Positions 43,225-52,825 are shown, counted from the stretch's first letter. The stretch is DNA of 64,000 nucleotides from an uncultured Acetatifactor sp. (GCA_934402315.1 CAKRTS010000002.1:198869-262868), one strand, 5' to 3'. The notes: generated by a model not told the origin, from the letters alone. Translations and numbers: made by a program.

Positions 43225-44775
43225 ATGGAACAGAAATTATTAAGAAAACGAATCTTTTTTTATTTTATTGTTTTTTCCGCATCTGCTTTTTTCCCTCTTT
43301 TTATCAGCAGCAAATGCTCCGTTTTATATCCGTTTAATGACTGGCCCGATATCAACACGTTTTTTACAATGGGGAAGGGAATGCTGCATGGAAAGGTTCT
43401 CTATGCCGACATGGTGGATCAGAAGGGTCCGTATGTCTTTGCTCTGTTTGCACTGAGTTATGTATTGTCTCACACCACATTTCATGGCGTTTTTGTGTTA
43501 GAATGGGTATTCATGTGTTTTTCCCTATATCAGATTTATAGAATTATATCGCTGTATACCGCTCATCCGGATCGGTATCTGTGGATTTATCCGATTTTCT
43601 GTTCGGCAGTTGCCGGCTCCAAAAGCTTTGTCCATGGCGGCAGTGTAGAAGAATTCTTTATTTGTATTTATCTGTACGGAATTTACACCCTGTTAGCTCT
43701 TCTCCGCTCTGCCTCAAAGGAAATGGCTTTTCGCGTATTTGGGATAAACGGAATATTGACAGGTATTCTGTTTTGGTCCAAATACACAGCTCTCGGCTTT
43801 TATATCGGATGGCTTCTTATCGTTATGCTGACCTATTTCTCATGCAAAAAAGGCAGGCGGCTGATACGGGGATTACTCTCATATGCATTGGGGTTCTTTT
43901 GCGCGACACTCCCCTGGATCTGTTATTTTGGTATTCATCACAAAATAAGAGTCTGGCTGGAAGTATATATCTGGGATAATATTTTCCAATATTCAACGAC
44001 CGGAAATCTGAATCTTTTTCAAAAGCTGGGAACGGCTCTGCTATTGGGCATCCGCTCAATTAAAGATGGCGAAAATCTCTGCTATGGCATCTGGATCATG
44101 CTTGGTGGTCTGGTTTTCCTTTTCCTGCCCTTGAGGAAAGTATCTCTTTACGAAAAAGTATCGTTCCTTGTGTTGGGGCTGTTTTCAACGCTTGGAATAT
44201 TTATCGGTGGTGCGGTGCAAGACTATTATTGCCTTCCCTTGTCTGCCTTTTTCATAGTTGGCGCATTATCAATTGTTGTTTTGGGCGATTTTGTACTGTC
44301 CTTCAAGCAAGGGAAGCCGCGGTCAGTTCCGGTACTTTCCATCATTTTGTTATTTTTATCTTTGACCGGCAGTACCTATCTGGATTACCGTATCAGTTCA
44401 AACACATATCTGCTTGCCTACTCAAAAATGGATATGCCGCAATATCAGTTTGCAGCAATCATTAAAGAGTCTGACGATGAGAGCGTGTTGAACTATGGTT
44501 TTCTGGATGGCGGATTTTATACGGTGTTAGATCAGGTTCCGGATATGAGATACTTCTGTACCCTGAATGTAGACTATTTTTCGATTCTGGAAGAACAAAA
44601 CAAGTATTTGGAGAAAGAGATGACGAACTGGGTCGTTACATGGCGTGGGGAAAAAGCAACCGAAGAGGAGCTGCGTCAGATTCCGGTACTGACGGAGCAC
44701 TATGAGCTGGTTTCCTATGTCTACTTTCCCTTAGAATTAGATTACCGCACTTATGCCCTATATCGCAGAAGATGA
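43225..44775 (+). CDS. GT-C-like polytopic membrane protein (GT39/DUF-type)
   Basis: 516 residues with about eleven membrane segments. An early loop (SSKCSVLYPFNDWPDINTFFTMGKGMLHGKVLY) follows helix 1, then the conserved KGPYVFALFALSYVL. The start has GAAAGAAGC upstream and the frame is intact, ending in DYRTYALYRRR. The early loop DWPD fits a GT-C acidic motif. It is flanked by a decayed AraC gene; the substrate is unknown. Confidence 0.78.
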   Translation: MEQKLLRKRIFFYFIVFSASAFFPLFISSKCSVLYPFNDWPDINTFFTMGKGMLHGKVLYADMVDQKGPYVFALFALSYVLSHTTFHGVFVLEWVFMCFSLYQIYRIISLYTAHPDRYLWIYPIFCSAVAGSKSFVHGGSVEEFFICIYLYGIYTLLALLRSASKEMAFRVFGINGILTGILFWSKYTALGFYIGWLLIVMLTYFSCKKGRRLIRGLLSYALGFFCATLPWICYFGIHHKIRVWLEVYIWDNIFQYSTTGNLNLFQKLGTALLLGIRSIKDGENLCYGIWIMLGGLVFLFLPLRKVSLYEKVSFLVLGLFSTLGIFIGGAVQDYYCLPLSAFFIVGALSIVVLGDFVLSFKQGKPRSVPVLSIILLFLSLTGSTYLDYRISSNTYLLAYSKMDMPQYQFAAIIKESDDESVLNYGFLDGGFYTVLDQVPDMRYFCTLNVDYFSILEEQNKYLEKEMTNWVVTWRGEKATEEELRQIPVLTEHYELVSYVYFPLELDYRTYALYRRR

Positions 44776-44790
44776 GCGTAATCAGTCTCT

Positions 44791-45366
44791 TCAGCCGTTG
44801 CTCCTCCGGTATTCCCGTAGGTATTTATAGATAGACTGCCCATAGGTGCTTTTGAAACACTGCTTCATGGGTGTCAGGCTGATCTCAAATCTTCTGGAAA
44901 GTTCCTCCTGCGTGTAATTTTTACTTAAATCTTCCGTAATCAGCTTCCGGATTCCATGAATCTTTTCAATCTGGCTTTTATAAAAATAGGGCTGCGCCTT
45001 TTCCGGCAATCGATACAGCTGCGTAAACAAATTGTCGATCGACGCATCCTGCGCAAGAACACAGACACCGTCTGCTTTGCAGAATTTGTTCAGCAGAGTC
45101 TTAATGTCAATCTCAAATGCCAGCATCATTTCCCTGATGGATTCCTCCGCGATGCCGGTCTGAAATCCGGAATAACATTTCTCCATGTGAAAATCATTAT
45201 ACATGAGATATACACCGTCGAAAACCTTGTACATCGTCATGACGCCTTCCCCGGTTTCGTCCGCCAGCTGCATCACCTTACAGTTTTCATTTTCAACCAC
45301 AAGATTTACATTGTCGCCCACTAATCCTGCATCGATCATATCCCAGATTGCTTTACTTTCTCCCAT
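44791..45366 (-). pseudogene. AraC-type regulator with internal deletion and no second HTH
   Basis: 191 residues remain. The N-terminal sensor starts normally (MGESKAIWDMIDAGLVG) up to EKCYSGFQTG and then jumps to IAEESIREMMLAFEIDI, leaving out about 60-80 residues of the usual cupin. The first helix-turn-helix (YTQEELSRRFEISLTPMKQCFKSTYG) is intact but the protein stops at YKYLREYRRSNG, before the second motif. A complete AraC pair needs both, so I call it a probable pseudogene. It is convergent with the 43225 gene. Confidence 0.7.
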
Positions 45367-45407
45367 TTGCTATCCCTCTTTTCAGTCCTGTTGAGGAAAG
45401 GTCTTTG

Positions 45408-46382
45408 TTACCACCGCATTATAACATGTCTGCCTAACGGAAGTTCCTCCTCTAGAGGTTCACTGACAAAGCTAATAACGTCTGGACGATAATTTTCCTC
45501 CGGCTGCAAAAGCGATCCCGCTTCTGCAATCATAGTCAGCACACTCTCCGCACCGTGTGTCGGACATGGGTTCTGCGGATCGTATTCAAAAGAAATTTCG
45601 CCATTATCTCCGGGTAATGTATCCAGTCGTCTACCGCTGTTTAAAAAATATTTTTTTGTTTTGTTAGATGTAATCGGCCAGTTTTCCCATTCGCTCCACC
45701 GATCTTCCCGCATCACATATGTACGCACTCTCTTGCGGGGTTTTTCCTTTTTCTTAAGAATCAGGTCAAACCATTCCAGAAGACGTTTTACATCGCCATT
45801 TTCCAGATTTTTTTGCTCTCCCCACTCAATACACTCTGAGGACATATGATTCCAGCAACCAATATCCAGCCAGCTATGTAACTTTGTCTCCTCACTGAGC
45901 GCCTTCCATGTATTCATTGCACTTCCGAAATGATGATCATACCAGGACTCCACAATATAAACCGAAACTTTCACCTTAGACGGAATTTCTGCCAGTTGCT
46001 TCCATCATCCCTGCTGCCAATACCTGTCACTCCTTTTCACGGCATGTATCCAATCCTGATACCAACTTAGTCTACCGCCCCAGAGTTCCTCATCTACTTT
46101 CGCATGCGGTCTGAATCTGCAGCTTTCCAGATAGTCTGCCAATACCGGATGACCTGCATTGCCCATACTCCAGCCAGTCAGAACGTCATGGCGGAACATC
46201 CGTTTTTCATAAGCAGAGTTAAAACGGTCAGTTCCATAAACAGTCAGCATCATACCCTTTACTTTTTCCGGGACAGCGTCTGCAATTGCCCAGCCGGTTA
46301 AAGCCAGATAGCTCTCTTCCACCGTAAACTGACAGGGCTTGTCAGTCAGTCCACATTCATCGAATTGTTCCTTGATATTCAA
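45408..46382 (-). pseudogene. CocE/NonD-type hydrolase remnant with an in-frame TGA
   Basis: One reading frame continues through 46382-45408 except for a TGA at 46005-46007, where the family expects Trp (YWQQG, stop, WKQLAEIPSKVKVSVYIVESWYDHHF). The part after the stop carries the conserved lid and beta-sandwich segments of X-Pro dipeptidyl-peptidase-like hydrolases. The part before it (VYGTDRFNSAYEKRMFRHDV) lacks the catalytic Ser region, so the N-terminus is truncated as well. Two short frames with good starts are therefore one decayed gene. Confidence 0.8.
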
Positions 46383-46388
46383 TGTCTT

Positions 46389-47588
46389 CTACCTCCTCTC
46401 TACCGGTGCCTTTGTTTTCTCCTTCATCTTCATCAGACTTATGGACACAAGCAAAACTGCTGGAAAGACACAGCCTGCCAGCATTCCAGCCTTTAAATTG
46501 TCGCCTGCATTCTGTGTTACAAATCCAACAAGGCAGGGGCCAATCGATCCCCCCATATCCCCCGCCATGGCAAGCAGTGCAAACATTGCCGTCCCGCCAA
46601 GGGGAATCCTGACTGACGCGATGCTAATGGTTCCCGGCCACATAATGCCGACTGAAAACCCACAGACAATACATCCCGCAAGCCCCAGCAATGGGTGTCC
46701 GCCCAGAGCAGCAAGCAAATAACAGATGAGACATAAAATGCCCGATCCCAGCATGAATTTCATTAAATCAATTTTTTCGCCATACTTACCATAAAATAAT
46801 CTGCTTATACCCATGGCAACTGCAAACAGACACGGACCCACAATATCTCCGACGCTCTTTGGCAGTCCTAAAGCAGATTCTACATACGCAGATGCCCACT
46901 GCGCCATAGAAAGTTCACTTGCGCCTGCACATATCATCAGAACAAGAAAAACCCAGAAAAAGGGAATTTTGCATAGCTGCCCTATGCCAAGCCCCTTTCC
47001 TTCCTCCGTTAGACGTTCTATTGGGCATGTGATAAAATTGTATACATTAAATAACGGAATCAATGCCCATATGCAAGCAAGAATCTTCCAGTGTTCGATC
47101 CCGTAAACGGCAAAAAATCCAGTGGAAAGCAAAATTACTCCTACTGCGCCCCAACAATAAAATGAGTGAAGCAGGCTCATGACACTATCCTTATTTTCAA
47201 AGGGACATGCCTCCACGATAGGACTTCCCAATACCTCAATCAGGCCACTTCCCATAGCATAAATTACCACACTAAATACAATTCCAAGATAGGGATCTGC
47301 CAGCATATCCGGTAAAACGGCAAGGCCAATCAGACCGACAGCCGAAAATATCTCCGATGTAACGACACACCTCCGATAGCCAATCTTATCAACAAACCTT
47401 GCACAAAACAAATCTATCAGAAGCTGCGTAAAGTAAAACGCAGTAGAAATAAAAGCAATTTTTCCAAGTGGAATCCCATAGGTTCTATGGAAAGTCAAAA
47501 ACAGTAATGGCGCAAAATTTGCTGATATTGCCTGTGTAATAAATCCAAGATAACAGGCTATCAAAGTTTTTTGGTATTTGTTCCTCAT
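46389..47588 (-). CDS. MFS transporter, sugar or peptide type
   Basis: 399 residues with about twelve hydrophobic helices. The loop DKIGYRRCVVTSEIFSAVGL between helices 2 and 3 is the MFS signature, and YGKYGEKIDLMKFML is its counterpart in the second half. It probably carried a substrate related to the adjacent CocE remnant, which begins 6 bp downstream. It is divergent from an AraC gene at 47727. It is intact although its partner is not. Confidence 0.88.
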   Translation of the reverse strand: MRNKYQKTLIACYLGFITQAISANFAPLLFLTFHRTYGIPLGKIAFISTAFYFTQLLIDLFCARFVDKIGYRRCVVTSEIFSAVGLIGLAVLPDMLADPYLGIVFSVVIYAMGSGLIEVLGSPIVEACPFENKDSVMSLLHSFYCWGAVGVILLSTGFFAVYGIEHWKILACIWALIPLFNVYNFITCPIERLTEEGKGLGIGQLCKIPFFWVFLVLMICAGASELSMAQWASAYVESALGLPKSVGDIVGPCLFAVAMGISRLFYGKYGEKIDLMKFMLGSGILCLICYLLAALGGHPLLGLAGCIVCGFSVGIMWPGTISIASVRIPLGGTAMFALLAMAGDMGGSIGPCLVGFVTQNAGDNLKAGMLAGCVFPAVLLVSISLMKMKEKTKAPVERR

Positions 47589-47726
47589 AATATCTGTCCC
47601 TTTCCTCTTTTATTTATGAGTTTTTTGCAACTGTCTGTATAATATCTCTAAATTTTAAACAATGCATTGGAAAAAATAGCCGATTTATTGTAAAATATCG
47701 TAAAAAGAACAATATGGGAGTCTCAA

Positions 47727-48629
47727 ATGAAATTTAATACATCCTATAATAAAATTATTACTGACGAGACATTAATGGAAACAATACAGCATGGTGAAAG
47801 GGATTATCCTTTTCACTTTTACTACGATAATCTGGCACTCTATGATTTTCATTGTGTGGAATGGCACTGGCATACAGAATTTGAGTTTGTATTTGTGAAT
47901 TCCGGAACTGTATTTTTCGGAATTGGGGAAAAACAGTTTTCTTTACCAGCTGGCTCTGGAGTATTCATCAATTCAAAGACTTTACACCGCTACTATTCTG
48001 ATGAAGAGGCGATTGTTCCGAATTTTGTATTTATGCCGGATTATATTGCTGTCCAAAACAGTTTAATTTACAAGAAATATATTCTACCAGTTCTGTCTTC
48101 TTCATTGGATTATCAGGTTTTCGCACCTGAAATTCCATGGCAGGCTGAGGTACTGGCAGTCATGAAAGAAATCATCTATGTCCAGGAGGCAGAATCCGGT
48201 ATAGAACTCATCACTTCTTCTCTGGTGCAAAGGATGTGGGATTTATTATACAGAAACGTAAATGCCAGACCTATCAGGGAAAACAACGGCTCATCTATTG
48301 CTTCTCAGGGAAGACTGCAGCTAATGATGCAGTATATCCATCAGCAATTTTCCATGAATATTTCACTGGAAGACATAGCAGGACATGCAATGGTAAGCAA
48401 GAGTACCACGCTCAATCTTTTCCGAAAATATTTGCATATCACGCCTATAAACTATCTGATCAATTATCGCTTACAGGAAGCCGCAAAGCTGCTCTCCTCC
48501 ACCGAAAGGAAAATACACGTTATTTCAAAAGAAGTCGGATTTGAAAGCGTTGATTACTTTTGCAAAGCCTTTAAAAAATACTATAGCATGACTCCCACCG
48601 AATACCGTAAAAACAGAGATAGACAATAG
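47727..48629 (+). CDS. AraC-family regulator
   Basis: 300 residues. The cupin sensor includes DFHCVEWHWHTEFEFVFVNSGTV and AGSGVFINSKTLHRYY, with the metal-binding type His pattern. The DNA-binding end is complete: NISLEDIAGHAMVSKSTTLNLFRKYLH, then HVISKEVGFESVDYFCKAFKKYYSMTPTEYR. It is transcribed away from the MFS/CocE pair and is probably their regulator. The regulator and transporter survive while the hydrolase has decayed. Confidence 0.92.
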   Translation: MKFNTSYNKIITDETLMETIQHGERDYPFHFYYDNLALYDFHCVEWHWHTEFEFVFVNSGTVFFGIGEKQFSLPAGSGVFINSKTLHRYYSDEEAIVPNFVFMPDYIAVQNSLIYKKYILPVLSSSLDYQVFAPEIPWQAEVLAVMKEIIYVQEAESGIELITSSLVQRMWDLLYRNVNARPIRENNGSSIASQGRLQLMMQYIHQQFSMNISLEDIAGHAMVSKSTTLNLFRKYLHITPINYLINYRLQEAAKLLSSTERKIHVISKEVGFESVDYFCKAFKKYYSMTPTEYRKNRDRQ

Positions 48630-48701
48630 TACTCCAGCCCCTTCATATTCTTTTCTTGACAAACGTACGATTTCGGACGAACCGACAAAAGGAGGGATTT
48701 T

Positions 48702-49163
48702 ATGACACATGCTTCCAAAGAAATGAGACGGTTTAACTACCTTATCAGCGAGACGGAGGCCGCCTACCATGAAATATCACTGAAGCTGGGCTTATCCGAC
48801 AGCTGCATGAAAATCTTATATACGTTGTATGAAAATGGAAATTGCTGTATGCTGCGGGACATCTGCTATCTGACGGGTGTGAGCAAGCAGACGCTCAACT
48901 CTGCCATCCGCAAGCTCAGGCAGGAAGGCATTCTCCGGACAGAAAACGTCGATGCCAAAAGCAAGCGTCTCCGCCTTACCGATGCGGGCGAGCTTTATGC
49001 CGCACAGACCGTCGCAAAGATCATTGCGGCAGAAAACAAAATTCTGTCCTCGTGGGAACCTGCCGACGTAGAAAAATATCTTGTGCTGACCGAACGGTTT
49101 CTGAATGAGCTCCGCGACGAGACGAAGCGCCTTGAACCCGCCGAGCACACTGAAAGACAATAA
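48702..49163 (+). CDS. MarR-family regulator
   Basis: 153 residues. The winged helix is MLRDICYLTGVSKQTLNSAIRKLRQEGIL, followed by a wing RLRLTDAGELYAAQ and two dimerisation helices. GGAGGGA lies upstream of the ATG. A TTGACA box near 48656 lacks a good -10 partner, so the promoter may have decayed. MarR repressors usually control an adjacent efflux pump; the next gene is a decayed MATE pump, which fits. Confidence 0.9.
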   Translation: MTHASKEMRRFNYLISETEAAYHEISLKLGLSDSCMKILYTLYENGNCCMLRDICYLTGVSKQTLNSAIRKLRQEGILRTENVDAKSKRLRLTDAGELYAAQTVAKIIAAENKILSSWEPADVEKYLVLTERFLNELRDETKRLEPAEHTERQ

Positions 49164-49182
49164 CCGGAAAAGAGAACTGAAA

Positions 49183-49386
49183 ATGTCCGCAAAAATTCAA
49201 TTATCAGATCATTTTACTTATCGGAAGCTGTTCCGATTTACACTGCCCTCCATCGTCATGATGGTATTTACCTCCATCTATGGCGTTGTGGATGGCTATT
49301 TCGTCTCTAACTATGCCGGGAAAACCGCTTTTGCCATCTCTGCGATCTTCCTGATCGCTAAACGGAAGAAATATCACTATATGTAG
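49183..49386 (+). pseudogene. MATE efflux pump reduced to its two ends in one frame (67 aa)
   Basis: The N-terminus MSAKIQLSDHFTYRKLFRFT through DGYFVSNYAGKTAFA is a normal MATE start. It then runs straight into ISAIFLIAKRKKYHYM, which is how these proteins end. About 380 residues are missing and the frame is preserved. GAGAAC lies before the ATG. It follows the intact MarR gene by about 20 bp. It cannot transport anything as a single-helix fragment, although the peptide could still be made. Confidence 0.8.
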
Positions 49387-49439
49387 TCTGCTTAACTGCG
49401 TTCTGCGAAAGCTTGTATTCAGGCAGATAAGCAGTTGGG

Positions 49440-50003
49440 CTATTTCCCGTCCGCAATTTTTTTCTTGCTGTCCTCCCGCACCATGTCACGCAGCGCGGTC
49501 AGGTACTCTGAAAAGCCTACCTTATCATTTCCGTAGGTCATCTGCAGATCGTATTCCAGCGGTATCCATGTGCTCAGTGCAGACTCGTTGTGCTGGATCA
49601 GCGCCTCGAGATTGTCCAGCGCCTTATAAATCTTTGCCTCCAGCGTCTCCCTCGCCGCCATTTCCGCATACAGGGCGGTCATCTCCGCTGCGAAAGGTTC
49701 CGGCAGCGACTGCACCCACTCCTTTAGCAGAGCCTCCTCCCTGCCCTCGTCCGCGGAGGTCTTGTCAAATGCCGGAATGTCCCCGGTGAACGCCTCTCCG
49801 ATGTCATGGATCAGACACATCTTCAACAGCTTTTCCAGATTCGCCTCCGGGAACTCATCGCTGACAAGGTACGCCATCAGCGTCAGCCTCCACGAATGCT
49901 CCGCAACGCTCTCATGCCGTCCGCCGGAGGTATAGCAATGCCTCGTGGCATCCTTCAATCTCTCGGCAACCGCCAATGTTTCAATCAGTTTTCTTGCTTC
50001 CAT
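49440..50003 (-). CDS. HD-domain phosphohydrolase (YfbR/5'-nucleotidase-like)
   Basis: 187 residues from MEARKLIETLAVAERL at 50003; GGGGAG is upstream. The metal ligands read HSWRLTLMAY, IHDIGEAFTGD and DNLEALIQHNE, the H...HD...D order. RHCYTSGGRHESVAEHSWRL is the N-terminal helix common to YfbR-like enzymes, which hydrolyse deoxynucleoside monophosphates in E. coli. Specificity here is not proven. It lies downstream of an aminoglycoside nucleotidyltransferase gene on the same strand (37 bp). Confidence 0.9.
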   Translation of the reverse strand: MEARKLIETLAVAERLKDATRHCYTSGGRHESVAEHSWRLTLMAYLVSDEFPEANLEKLLKMCLIHDIGEAFTGDIPAFDKTSADEGREEALLKEWVQSLPEPFAAEMTALYAEMAARETLEAKIYKALDNLEALIQHNESALSTWIPLEYDLQMTYGNDKVGFSEYLTALRDMVREDSKKKIADGK

Positions 50004-50040
50004 TTTCTCCCCATTTCTGCGCATGCTCTTTGCGCATAGT

Positions 50041-50913
50041 CTAATATACCTCTGTCGCGTCCGGGGGCAGCTCTCTCACATGCTCCAGATAGCCTCGTGC
50101 AGCCGCTGCCTCCTTCTCGTTATAGGTAAAGCCAAGCCGGTCTTTCGCATGTGCGACACTGTCCACCATGTCGCACATGCGAAAGACAGCCTCCCATGCC
50201 TCCCCGGCATCTCCTCCGAAGTAGGTACTGAGATAGCGGTCATATTCCCCTTCATCAAGCCATCTGTACAGATACTTTGCCGACTTTCCCACGCTGACGG
50301 TAAAATCAGTTTTAACGCCCGCCTTCCACGACAAGAGCTTTTCCAGCTGCTTTCTGACAACCATGTTCGTCATGTCCTGCACATACGGCATTTCCCTTCT
50401 CCACAGTCCCTTTGCTATGTTGTTGCTGCACCACCAGTATTCATTGCAGCATGCCATGAACTCCGCCTCTGAAGGTCTTTTCACATAATGCTCCTCATCC
50501 GTTGCCTCAGGGATTTCGGGCAAAATATGATGCTTGTCGAGAAGGATCCTGCACAGCTTGTCCTCAAGAATGTGCTTTACCGCATACTCCTGCGACTGCA
50601 CGGTAAGGTCAACCCTGTTTCCATCCGTAAACTGCATCAGCCAGCCGTAATGATCTTTATTCTCAGGGAGATCCTCCGGAAATTCATCCGGGAACTGCAT
50701 ATACAATACCTCTCCAAACTTTGTATACCATTTTTCTCTCTCGTTGATAAAAGGTGTTATGTCCTTCACAATAAATACAATATCATAGTCCTGAAAGATA
50801 TCCTGCACGGCATTCCGGTTTGTCCGTGATCCATTCATGTAAATTGCAAGAATTCTGTCATCTTCATCGGCTATATCCCGAAACAGCCGATACATTTCCT
50901 GTTCGCTTCTCAT
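50041..50913 (-). CDS. Aminoglycoside 6-adenylyltransferase-type protein (AadK/ANT(6))
   Basis: 290 residues. The nucleotidyltransferase site reads MNGSRTNRNAVQDIFQDYDIVFIV, with the GSR and DYD residues that bind ATP-Mg. The central part DGNRVDLTVQSQEY carries the third acidic residue. The end is the helical C-domain (KYLYRWLDEGEYDRYLSTYFGGD). Such enzymes adenylylate streptomycin at position 6; chromosomal homologues often do so weakly. The sequence is complete, so resistance is possible but not shown. Confidence 0.92.
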   Translation of the reverse strand: MRSEQEMYRLFRDIADEDDRILAIYMNGSRTNRNAVQDIFQDYDIVFIVKDITPFINEREKWYTKFGEVLYMQFPDEFPEDLPENKDHYGWLMQFTDGNRVDLTVQSQEYAVKHILEDKLCRILLDKHHILPEIPEATDEEHYVKRPSEAEFMACCNEYWWCSNNIAKGLWRREMPYVQDMTNMVVRKQLEKLLSWKAGVKTDFTVSVGKSAKYLYRWLDEGEYDRYLSTYFGGDAGEAWEAVFRMCDMVDSVAHAKDRLGFTYNEKEAAAARGYLEHVRELPPDATEVY

Positions 50914-50970
50914 TGTCTTCCTCCTTGAGAATGGTTCATCTGCTAATTATTATAAAGTAACCCGCCCACC

Positions 50971-51564
50971 TTGCCAACTGTAAAGTTCCGGTTCAGAAAC
51001 ACAGCGATTCCGTCCCGGTTGTTGTCAAGCGTCACCGCATCCGCCTCAGCCCGCTCGGCAGCTGCAAAAATTGAGCGGCATGATACTGTCTTTCTGGATG
51101 CAAGTACTACCGTCCTACTGATGCTCCGGTTTCTCCCGGACTGTCGGCTGACCGTGATTACAAACTCCCTGCCGGTCGTTGAACAGCTCTACCGCAACAC
51201 TAATGTCTGTCTTCATATCGCGCCCGGCTGTTACCAGCCCCAGTATGGCGGGCCCCTGGACTATTCGACAGCGGATTATGTCGGCAGATTTCATTATGAT
51301 AAAGCCTTTTTCGGAACCTCCGCCATTGATGCCGCCTTTGGTGTCTCAGCGACACGCGAGATGGAAAGCGCTGTCAAATCCCGCGTTTACACATGTGCCG
51401 ACAGCTGTTATCTGCTCACTGACCACACCAAATTCGGAAAGAAAAATCCAATCAAATACAATGATGTCCGGGATTTCCGCTGCATTTACACAGACAGTGA
51501 ACTGGATGTCAAACAGCAGGAGCTGATTGCCCGGCATGACGGCAGACTAATCATCTGTGAGTAG
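50971..51564 (+). pseudogene. DeoR-family regulator lacking its DNA-binding end
   Basis: The sugar-binding DeoRC domain is complete: ERHDTVFLDASTTVLLMLRFLPD, RLTVITNSLPVVEQLY, FFGTSAIDAAFGVSATREMESAV and DHTKFGKKNPIKYNDV. The helix-turn-helix that should come before is absent; the preceding 30 residues do not match it and there is no proper start codon. It is a 5'-truncated gene. It overlaps the next gene on the opposite strand by 14 bp, so the deletion may involve both. Confidence 0.8.
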
Positions 51565-51835
51565 AAACAAACCGTCTGCTCATGCAGGCAAACCCGATAA
51601 TACCGATGACAACGCCAAGCACAAACATTGCGGTTGTCCCGCTGCCGATGCCCCTCATGGAAAGGCACATTCCTACGCCGGTCACGAGCGCGGCAATAAC
51701 ACCGAAGGTGTAAGTAAATACGGTTGCCGGCAGCTTTGCCTTTGCGTCCAGTTTACGGAGTGCAACCACCTTTGACGTGTCCTTCGGTGCATACTCGTTT
51801 GCGAGTTGTTCTGCATAAATCTTATCTGTGTTCAT
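51551..51835 (-). CDS. Small membrane protein, probably C-terminally truncated
   Basis: 94 residues. The N-terminus MNTDKIYAEQLANEYAPKDT and the following KVVALRKLDAKAKLPATVFTYTFG resemble a conserved Firmicutes family often labelled dihydropteridine reductase, whose members are longer. Two membrane helices (GVIAALVTGVGMCLSM and TTAMFVLGVVIGIIGFA) are present. The end CMSRRFVSTHR is unlike the family's usual tail, so the gene was probably cut short at the border with the DeoR remnant. Good ribosome site GGAGG upstream. Confidence 0.65.
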   Translation of the reverse strand: MNTDKIYAEQLANEYAPKDTSKVVALRKLDAKAKLPATVFTYTFGVIAALVTGVGMCLSMRGIGSGTTAMFVLGVVIGIIGFACMSRRFVSTHR

Positions 51836-52038
51836 AATGTGTTTCCTCCTTTATTTGATGTCCTCATTATAAAGAAGAAATCCAGCAGACTGAACAACAC
51901 ATATCAAAGAAAGTCATTTTTTCTGTTTCCAATTTTCTCATGTAGTCTCCTTGTAAATCTGTCTGATGTTTGTTATACTGACAATGTACCGTCCCTCAGC
52001 GGACAAGTCAAATAGTTTGAAGAAAAATGGGGAAACAT

Positions 52039-52821
52039 ATGACAAAAAAATACGAAGGTTTATTTCAGATCGGTGAAATAGCGAAAATACTCGGTGTGAC
52101 GCGAAAAACGATTCTGATCTATGAATCAAAGGGATTGCTCACTGCCGCGGTCAAGGATAAAAACACCGGCTACCGTTATTATACCGCAGACAACATGACA
52201 CAGATCCGCTCTATACGCTCATTGCAGGCGCTCGGTCTGTCTCTGGATGAAATTGCAGAATATTATTACCAGGTAGACAATATTGATGCCCATCTGCAAA
52301 AAATGCTGGAGCTTCGGGCGATCGTTGACCGCAATATCGAATTGCTGCAGGTGCGGGCATCCAAGCCCGGCGATATGACTGTCCGCAGCATAACGCTTCC
52401 GCAGCAGGTATGCTTTTGCCGCCGGTATCAGTGCAAGGACGTTGCCGAGGCGACAAGGAACCTGCATGATACGTATATTGCTGCCGCAAAATCCGGTCAT
52501 ATGTCTATGATTGCAAGGATGTTCACGATGCGGATGTCGCAGGACTGCGATGTGCTTGATCTGATGTGCTGCATTCCCGTTGACAGCAGTTTTGCAGGAG
52601 AAGAGCGGATGGAATTTGCGGAAACACCTGCGCTCTGCATCTATTTCCGTGGCGCTTATGAGGATACCGGCAAGGCGATCCGCGCACTGGCAAAGCATAT
52701 AAAGGACAATAACATCTGCGTAGCAGGCCCGTTCCGCTCGATTTATCTGGAAGGTCCGCCAAACCGCGGGGAAAATACCACGGACTATATCACGCAGATT
52801 GCCGTACCCATAAAGCTGTAA
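52039..52821 (+). CDS. MerR-family regulator with GyrI-like effector domain
   Basis: About 260 residues from MTKKYEGLFQIGEIAKILG (GGGGA is upstream; a Met 12 bases earlier is less likely). The winged helix reads EIAKILGVTRKTILIYESKGLL, TGYRYYTADNMTQIRSIRSLQALG, the family's typical pattern. A coiled-coil helix (HLQKMLELRAIVDRNIELLQVR) follows, then an effector-binding domain (AALCIYFRGAYEDTGKAIRALAKHI). It probably senses a drug-like compound. It ends in its own terminator, 100 bp before the two-component genes. Confidence 0.9.
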   Translation: MTKKYEGLFQIGEIAKILGVTRKTILIYESKGLLTAAVKDKNTGYRYYTADNMTQIRSIRSLQALGLSLDEIAEYYYQVDNIDAHLQKMLELRAIVDRNIELLQVRASKPGDMTVRSITLPQQVCFCRRYQCKDVAEATRNLHDTYIAAAKSGHMSMIARMFTMRMSQDCDVLDLMCCIPVDSSFAGEERMEFAETPALCIYFRGAYEDTGKAIRALAKHIKDNNICVAGPFRSIYLEGPPNRGENTTDYITQIAVPIKL

Positions 52822-52825
52822 CGTT

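Noticed and set aside
44791..45366. A functional single-HTH regulator
   Set aside because: The sensor lacks its middle and the second helix-turn-helix is cut off, which fits decay better than a new class; expression data could still change this.
45408..46382. TGA recoded as Trp or selenocysteine
   Set aside because: The N-terminal catalytic part is missing too, so the gene is simply decayed, and Trp rather than Cys is expected at the site.
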